Shown here one piece after another: positions 58,357 to 64,000 of a stretch of DNA of 64,000 nucleotides. The number at the start of each line of letters is the position of its first letter. The first letter of the stretch is position 1. This DNA comes from an uncultured Alphaproteobacteria bacterium. Its GTDB lineage: Bacteria; Pseudomonadota; Alphaproteobacteria; Caulobacterales; Caulobacteraceae. Below the pieces are notes generated by a model. That model was not told the origin of the DNA. It did not search any database and saw nothing but the letters and a program-made list of their open reading frames with translations. The DNA is taken from positions 1 through 64,000 of the forward strand of contig CAIOSI010000040.1 in assembly GCA_903860975.1 (NCBI GenBank). The letters run 5' to 3'. The position numbers were made by a program, and so were the translations under genes.

Positions 58357-59336
58357 TACGCGCCGCTCCTGCGCGGCAGGGCCGGTCCAAATGAGATGAC
58401 AGAGTCCTTGGCGTTGGTTTTGATGGCCGCGGCCGTCTCGGCGATGGCTTCGTTGAGGGACGCCAGATCCAGCTTCGATATCCGATCGAAGACGGCTTCT
58501 CTGACGAAGTGAAGGTCGATTTCATCCTGGCTCGCCGGGCCGGCGTCCGGCGGGCACCAGGCGGCGGCGATGTCGGGATCGGTGAGTGCGCGGTCGAAGG
58601 CGTCGCCCAGGCGCACGATGTGCTGAGCTGCCTCCGAGCCGGAGCGATAGATCTGCACCAGCAAGGCGCAACCGACACCCACTGCAGATATCCAGAACTT
58701 GTTGGCGGCGGTCGCCAGCAGGACCTGGATGAAGTCGCGCATGTGCGCGCTTTGTGCGGCAGCCGATCCTTGTGCCAGGCCGATGTTCGCACTGGCGATT
58801 GTGAGCGCTGCAATGAGGCCCATGAATGTCCCGAGAAGCGCCACGCGGATAATGAAATCGCCAAAGCCGCTCAGGCCCCTGTGAAGCCGCCTGTACTCGT
58901 CCTCCAGCATCGTTCTTGCGGGCCGCAGGCCTTCAAGGCTGTGGCGTTTCGCCGGGACCGCCGCCATCACCCCCAGATAGTTTGCGCTCGACCGTGCGGT
59001 CGCGGATTTGGGATTGCGCCAGACCTTGTGCTCTCCAAGGTCGTCTCTGCGGCACGCCTCATGCGTGAGAATGCGAGCGCCTGTCGACTCGTTCAACAAG
59101 AGCAATTGTGCGACCTTGCCGGAGGCGTCAAGCAAATGGGCGGCATCAACAAGTTTGATGATGTCGCGAGATACCTTGGTTTCTGCCATTATCGCCAAAT
59201 GATTTCGAACAATGGCAGTGATCGTTATTAATATAAGTAGTCCTGAATAAACAAAAATAAATGAACTCGACGCAAATATTCTAGATATATCCACGAAATA
59301 TTCCCCCGTTGCCCCGCGCAGTGTTCGATCAGACAA
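58356..59336 (-). CDS. MotA/TolQ/ExbB/ZorA-like proton-channel subunit
   Basis: N-terminal TM IFASSSFIFVYSGLLILITITAIV; LLGTFMGLIAALTIASANIG and FIQVLLATAANKFWISAVGVGCALLVQI TM pair typical of MotA/ExbB family. Confidence 0.75.
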   Translation of the reverse strand: MSDRTLRGATGEYFVDISRIFASSSFIFVYSGLLILITITAIVRNHLAIMAETKVSRDIIKLVDAAHLLDASGKVAQLLLLNESTGARILTHEACRRDDLGEHKVWRNPKSATARSSANYLGVMAAVPAKRHSLEGLRPARTMLEDEYRRLHRGLSGFGDFIIRVALLGTFMGLIAALTIASANIGLAQGSAAAQSAHMRDFIQVLLATAANKFWISAVGVGCALLVQIYRSGSEAAQHIVRLGDAFDRALTDPDIAAAWCPPDAGPASQDEIDLHFVREAVFDRISKLDLASLNEAIAETAAAIKTNAKDSVISFGPALPRRSGA

Positions 59337-59906
59337 AAATGCGTCCGCATTCAGCTAAAACGCTTCAAATTTCAAGGCTATACCTTTAGGTGCGGCCAAA
59401 TGTTCGCTGGACGGTCACAGCGGCCAACAAAACAGCATGATGACGACAATTCGGCCTTGATACTTTGGGCGGGCCGGATGGACGCCCACCACGGGGTCTG
59501 AAGTGGTCACCGGCGATGGCGTGAGACTAGGACACCGTCGGATGAGCTGCGGATGTCGTATTTGTAGCGTCGCGGCAATATCTCTTCAGGGCGCAATCGG
59601 CCACCCCCGTCTGGGCAAGCGAAATAGAACGACCGTGAAGCCGGCTTTGCAAACCTCCGTTGGAGGTGTCCGGTTTCGGCCCGTGACGGGCCTCAATGTG
59701 CCAGAGCTGCCAAGTTCTGCCCGCGCCGTCAGCCGCGGGTTCATCGACGCTTTGCAATGCCAATGGCGTCAGGACGCCGTGAACGACGCGTGCGTGATCC
59801 GATCAGATGGGGGCCGAAATTCATTGGCGTTGCGACGGCGCAATCATCTCTAAACCGTTCAGTGCTAGGCGAGCCCCCACGACGGCGAAGCAACGGAAGG
59901 GCACTG

Positions 59907-61415
59907 ATGTACAGTGGATCGGCGAAAGAGCGTGGGCGCTTGAGTTGGACGCCTGGCGCGGCGTTTGCTGCGCTGCTGTTCGGTCTTCTGGGGGCGTTTG
60001 CCCCGCACGAGGCGGCCGCCATGCCGCAGGCTGCGGCCGCTTTTTGCTCTGTCTATCCTGAGGCCAAGGCCTGCGCCTCCGGCGCTGCGCCTTGCGCGAT
60101 GTGTCACACAACGCCGCCGCAGCGGAATGCGTATGGCACCTCGCTTGCGGCGCGAATTGCACCCGGCCAGCCGCGGCCGCTGGCGGTCGATGTCTTCCTG
60201 TCCGGATTGCGCGACGCCTTGAAACTTACCGAACAGGATGACGCCGACGGCGACGGCTTCTCGAACATCTCCGAGATTTTCGCAGGCACCTTCCCGGGCG
60301 AGGCAGCCAGCTTCCCGGTGTCGCTCACCTGCAAACCCGGTGAGGCCCGCCAGGCCTCCCAGCAGCGCTGGAACGTCTGCGCCTATGACCCGATCTACGC
60401 CTTCAAGAAAGTCAGCCTCGATGTTTGCGGTCGCTCTGCGACACGGGCTGAGTTGTCAACCTTCCAGGGCCTCGCCTCGAACCGCAAGCGCTGGGAGCCG
60501 GCGCTGTCGGCGCAACTGGATCGCTGCCTGTCCACGCACTATTGGCTCGGCAAGGAGGGAGCGGTTTGGAACATCGCCAACGCCAAAATCCGCCCGTCCC
60601 ATACCGTCAAGGCCGGACAAAACCCCGGCCCGGTTCCGCTCGCCGACTACGAAGACGACTTTAATCTCTTCACCTGGGCCAATATCGGCGACCATGACGT
60701 CCGCGAGGAGCTGCTGGCCCAGTATTATGTGAAGCGGGTGAGCGATGACCCTGTGAAACTCGCCATCATGACCGAGGCTGAGGTCAAGGCCGTCTCCAGG
60801 CGCGCTTCCCAGAATGTGCCGCAGGAGCGGCGGGTGGGCCTGATCACGACGCGCTGGAACGGGGCGATCAACACGATGTTCACCGCGGTGCCGCGTACCA
60901 CGGCGGCGCAGGCTTATCGTGCCTTTTTGGGCTACGACATCGCCAAGATGCAGGGCATCTCGTCGGTTCCCCACGAGCCGATCGATTTCGACGCAAAGGG
61001 TGTCCAGGCGCCGCAATGCGCCGCCTGTCATGCGACGCTCGATCCGCTGACCTATCCCTTCACCCGATACAACGGCATCGGTCGCTACAACTACGAGGCG
61101 GGTCGTCTCCAGAACTTTGTCCGTTCCGACGGTAAACGCGTCACCGAAGCACCGGAAAACGGTATTCTGCTGGGCCACAAGGTCAAGGACCTGATGGAGT
61201 GGGGCCAGGTCGCGGCCAACAGCGACCCCTTCGCCCAGAAAGTGGTCGGCGATTACTGGAAGGTGCTGATCGGACGCGACCCTGAGACCCATGCCCAGGA
61301 CCAGGCGGAGTACACCAAGCTCTGGCAGGGACTGAAGTCGCCCGACGCCTACAACTACCGTGTGGAGAAGATGCTGCACGGGCTGATCCTTACCCAAGCC
61401 TACGGCCGGCCTTAG
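59907..61415 (+). CDS. Exported diheme-type protein, DUF1592/DUF1588-like (Planctomycete-type cytochrome)
   Basis: Signal region; CAMCH and CAACH heme motifs; DUF1588-like CAACHATLDPLTYPFTRYNGIGRYN. Confidence 0.7.
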   Translation: MYSGSAKERGRLSWTPGAAFAALLFGLLGAFAPHEAAAMPQAAAAFCSVYPEAKACASGAAPCAMCHTTPPQRNAYGTSLAARIAPGQPRPLAVDVFLSGLRDALKLTEQDDADGDGFSNISEIFAGTFPGEAASFPVSLTCKPGEARQASQQRWNVCAYDPIYAFKKVSLDVCGRSATRAELSTFQGLASNRKRWEPALSAQLDRCLSTHYWLGKEGAVWNIANAKIRPSHTVKAGQNPGPVPLADYEDDFNLFTWANIGDHDVREELLAQYYVKRVSDDPVKLAIMTEAEVKAVSRRASQNVPQERRVGLITTRWNGAINTMFTAVPRTTAAQAYRAFLGYDIAKMQGISSVPHEPIDFDAKGVQAPQCAACHATLDPLTYPFTRYNGIGRYNYEAGRLQNFVRSDGKRVTEAPENGILLGHKVKDLMEWGQVAANSDPFAQKVVGDYWKVLIGRDPETHAQDQAEYTKLWQGLKSPDAYNYRVEKMLHGLILTQAYGRP

Positions 61416-61426
61416 GAGACGCCCAG

Positions 61427-62047
61427 ATGATCCGTCATCCGCTTATCGTCCTTGCGGCTCTATTCGCCCTGGCGCTGCCTGCGGCGGCCGCTGCCGCAGG
61501 GCCGTCCGAGGTCCCCCGCAACTCGCTCGATCCGCGCGTGAAGCTCAAGGATGGGGATCGGTATTTGCGCGACCTGTCGGCGCAGCTGGAGATACCTCGT
61601 GAGGAGATCTGCAAGGAGCTCTTGCAATATGACTGCTTCCGAGACGCCTTCCGGATCGTGCTGGGCGGGGTCGATGCCGCTGATCTAGGCGTCAATGAAC
61701 CGCTGGAGCAGGAGGCGCTGACGGCGCCGATCGCGCTCGATCGTGTCGCCTTGCGTGTCTGCGTCACGCGGGTCGAGCGCGACCTGGCCGATCCTAAGCA
61801 TGCGGTCTTGTTGCGGGGAGCTGGCCCCAAGGGCACCTCGCCAAGCCCGGCTTGGGTAAAGCGCACCGTGCAGGGCCTTTACGACCGGATTTTGGCTCGC
61901 GACGCGACGCCTGCGGAGACTGCCCAGCTTATGGGCTTCTACCAGAAGGTCTCCGCCTCGGCTTCGCCCGCCGACACCAAGGTTAAGGACTGGGTGACGC
62001 TCGGTTGTTTCGCCGTCGCGTCCTCGGTCGAGAACGTCTTCTACTGA
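61427..62047 (+). CDS. Exported protein of the same cassette (DUF1549/1595-like helical region)
   Basis: Signal peptide MIRHPLIVLAALFALALPAAAAAA; VQGLYDRILARDATPAETAQLMGFYQKV; 11 bp after the diheme gene. Confidence 0.65.
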   Translation: MIRHPLIVLAALFALALPAAAAAAGPSEVPRNSLDPRVKLKDGDRYLRDLSAQLEIPREEICKELLQYDCFRDAFRIVLGGVDAADLGVNEPLEQEALTAPIALDRVALRVCVTRVERDLADPKHAVLLRGAGPKGTSPSPAWVKRTVQGLYDRILARDATPAETAQLMGFYQKVSASASPADTKVKDWVTLGCFAVASSVENVFY

Positions 62048-62069
62048 AATCGGACACGGGATCGGACAG

Positions 62070-63572
62070 ATGAACAGCCATTGGTCACGCCGCACTCTGC
62101 TTGGAGGCGGATTCAGTCTCGGCGCCATGCTGGCTGGCGCGCCGTTTGCGGCTCGCGCCCAGGCTGCTGCGAACGGACCGCCGCCGAAATTCCTGATCGT
62201 GCTGAGCGCCTTTGGGGGCGCAAACCTGATCGACTCCTTCATGGCGGTACGCGAAAGCGAGAGCCCCAACGCGGCGCAGTTGAACGCCTATCCCAACGAC
62301 CTCGTGCAGACGATCGGTGAGTTCCGCGCGATCGACCTGAAGTCCAAGGCGATCGGGGCGATCCCAGCCTCGTTCACCGCCAACCAGTCGAACTTCGTCA
62401 AGAAGCACGGCAGCGACATGATGGTGGTGACTCGTACCGGCAGCAGCGTGAACCACTTCGTGGGCCAGCAGCGCTCTATCAACGGCAACGCCGCGTGGAA
62501 GGGGCGCACGCTCCAGGAGGCGGTTGCTCTGACCTACGGCCAAGGCCATGCCATCCCCAATGTCCATTTGGTGAACGGCACCGGCTTCACTGAGCACGGC
62601 ACTGACAAGTCCATTCCGACCTATGCCTTCGGCGAACGCGCGCCGTCTCCCAATCTTTGGCCGCTTTCGCTCGATGGCTACAAGGGCGTGCGCGGCGCGC
62701 CTCAGCGCGACCTCTTTGAGGCGGCGCGGCGCTTGCGCAACGACCAGCTCGACCCGGGCTCGGACTTCTTCAGGACCTTCGGCCAGAGCGAGAAGGTCAA
62801 GCACTGGCAGGGCCTGCGCGAAGATTCCCTGCGCGGCGTCGAGGCCCAGGATCTGATCACCAAGCTAATGCTGTTCCCGGACTCGCCGAAGATGCCGCTG
62901 ACCGCCAGCGGACTGAAGGGCTCGGACCTTGGCCAGAAGGTGCGCGACGCCTTCCCCAACTACGACTTCGATCCCCTGGAAAGCCAGGCGGCGCTAGCGT
63001 TCCTGCTGCTGCGCTATGGCGTCTCGGTGACCGTCACTCTGGGGCCGGAAGGTGCAGCGGTATTCAAGAAGGGCGTTACCCTGGGGCAGGGTGGGCTAGG
63101 CGAGGGCGATATCGTCAACACACCGATTTCCTTCGACTTCTCCCATCAGGCCAACCGCGAGGTCCAGGCCGTGATGTGGGACCGGATCCTGAAGACGGCC
63201 GATCGGCTGATCACTCTGCTGAAGTCCGAGGAATACGCCGAAGGCAAGAGCTATTGGGATCACTCAATGATCTATGTGGCGACCGAATTTGGCCGCACCC
63301 GCAAACGCCCGGATAATGCCATGACCTTTGGCACTGGCCATGAGCTGAATAACGGTGCCCTGATCATCTCGCCTATGGCCAATGGTGGCCGGGTGCTGGG
63401 CGGTGTCGATCCTGAGACCTTGATGACCTATGGCTTCGATCCTGCGACCGGGCGTCCCGACAAGGGCCGGACCATGACCGAATCGGAGATCTACGGCGGC
63501 ATCGTTCAGGCCCTGGGCATCCCAACACCGGGCGCGGGACTGACGGACATGCGCGTGATGCGCCGGACTTAA
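62070..63572 (+). CDS. Tat-exported DUF1501-like protein
   Basis: Twin-Arg MNSHWSRRTLLGGGFSLGAMLAGAPFAARA; ATEFGRTRKRPDNAMTFGTGHELNNGALIISPMANGGRVLGG. Confidence 0.75.
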   Translation: MNSHWSRRTLLGGGFSLGAMLAGAPFAARAQAAANGPPPKFLIVLSAFGGANLIDSFMAVRESESPNAAQLNAYPNDLVQTIGEFRAIDLKSKAIGAIPASFTANQSNFVKKHGSDMMVVTRTGSSVNHFVGQQRSINGNAAWKGRTLQEAVALTYGQGHAIPNVHLVNGTGFTEHGTDKSIPTYAFGERAPSPNLWPLSLDGYKGVRGAPQRDLFEAARRLRNDQLDPGSDFFRTFGQSEKVKHWQGLREDSLRGVEAQDLITKLMLFPDSPKMPLTASGLKGSDLGQKVRDAFPNYDFDPLESQAALAFLLLRYGVSVTVTLGPEGAAVFKKGVTLGQGGLGEGDIVNTPISFDFSHQANREVQAVMWDRILKTADRLITLLKSEEYAEGKSYWDHSMIYVATEFGRTRKRPDNAMTFGTGHELNNGALIISPMANGGRVLGGVDPETLMTYGFDPATGRPDKGRTMTESEIYGGIVQALGIPTPGAGLTDMRVMRRT

Positions 63573-64000
63573 GGCGGTTCGATCTTCTGGGTCTTGACGT
63601 ACAGGTGATATCGAAACGCGGTCCAGCATGCGGGTGATGTCGCTCGCGCGCCTGGTCGGCGAGTTAGAGGCCAAGCCCGCGCGTTTGCGCGATGAGCCTT
63701 CAGCGATCGCCTCGTCGAGCCGGACGAGGCGACACCGCGCTGACCGGAGAAACGCGACGGCTTGATTGCGGCGCACGTCGTCCTGCGTCGGGAGCTGAAC
63801 AAACTTGAGCAAGCCCACATCGTCGAGGCCAAAATCTGAGCTTTCCAACGCGCGCGCGATCGCGTCGACGGGCGATTTGGCGGCAATCTGCCCAAGCGGA
63901 TGCGGGGCCAAGTTTGGCGCTGGGCTGGGACTTGCCGTGCCACCGACAAAAATCTCGGCATACGGTGCGCAACCCTTCTGCCGCGGCTCTAGGAGGTGTT

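Noticed and set aside
57715-59336. Calling the stator pair a complete Zorya defence system
   Set aside because: No ZorC, ZorD helicase or ZorE nuclease gene is visible on either side; only the ion-channel-like pair is supported
60456-61397. 313-aa minus-strand ORF
   Set aside because: Antisense to the diheme DUF1592-like gene; no recognised motif
1-64000. CRISPR array or rRNA operon
   Set aside because: No regularly spaced direct repeats and no conserved rRNA stretches seen by eye

Overview
A 64-kb GC-rich window that looks alphaproteobacterial (the gene complement resembles Caulobacterales, but taxonomy is inferred from protein character only). About 40 genes are supported. Main blocks: (i) a left edge of decayed sequence (IS3-family end, SulP/STAS fragment, thiosulfate-sulfurtransferase fragment, IS110-like transposase fragment); (ii) a compact six-gene minus-strand GlcNAc/peptide-use operon (S9 and M28 peptidases, NagA, GH20, fused EIIA-HPr-EI, EIICB); (iii) ordinary catabolic genes (thiolase, SDR, penicillin acylase, acyl-CoA dehydrogenases, amidase, OPT transporter, esterase); (iv) an orphan FkbH-like HAD-IIIC protein with an unusual N-terminal extension; (v) an LLM flavin monooxygenase/ATP-grasp pair divergent from a GntR(YtrA)-ABC cassette; (vi) Lrp/PutA; (vii) a right-hand accessory block with a two-gene MotA/MotB-like (ZorAB-like) stator pair without a peptidoglycan-binding domain, divergent from a three-gene exported cassette (diheme DUF1592/1588-like protein, small exported protein, Tat-exported DUF1501-like protein). 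The two cassettes at 57.7-63.6 kb are the best candidates for an undescribed system. A decayed tandem copy of a VOC gene lies at 26.15-26.52 kb. No rRNA, tRNA or CRISPR array was seen. No homology search was run; family names come from motif recognition.
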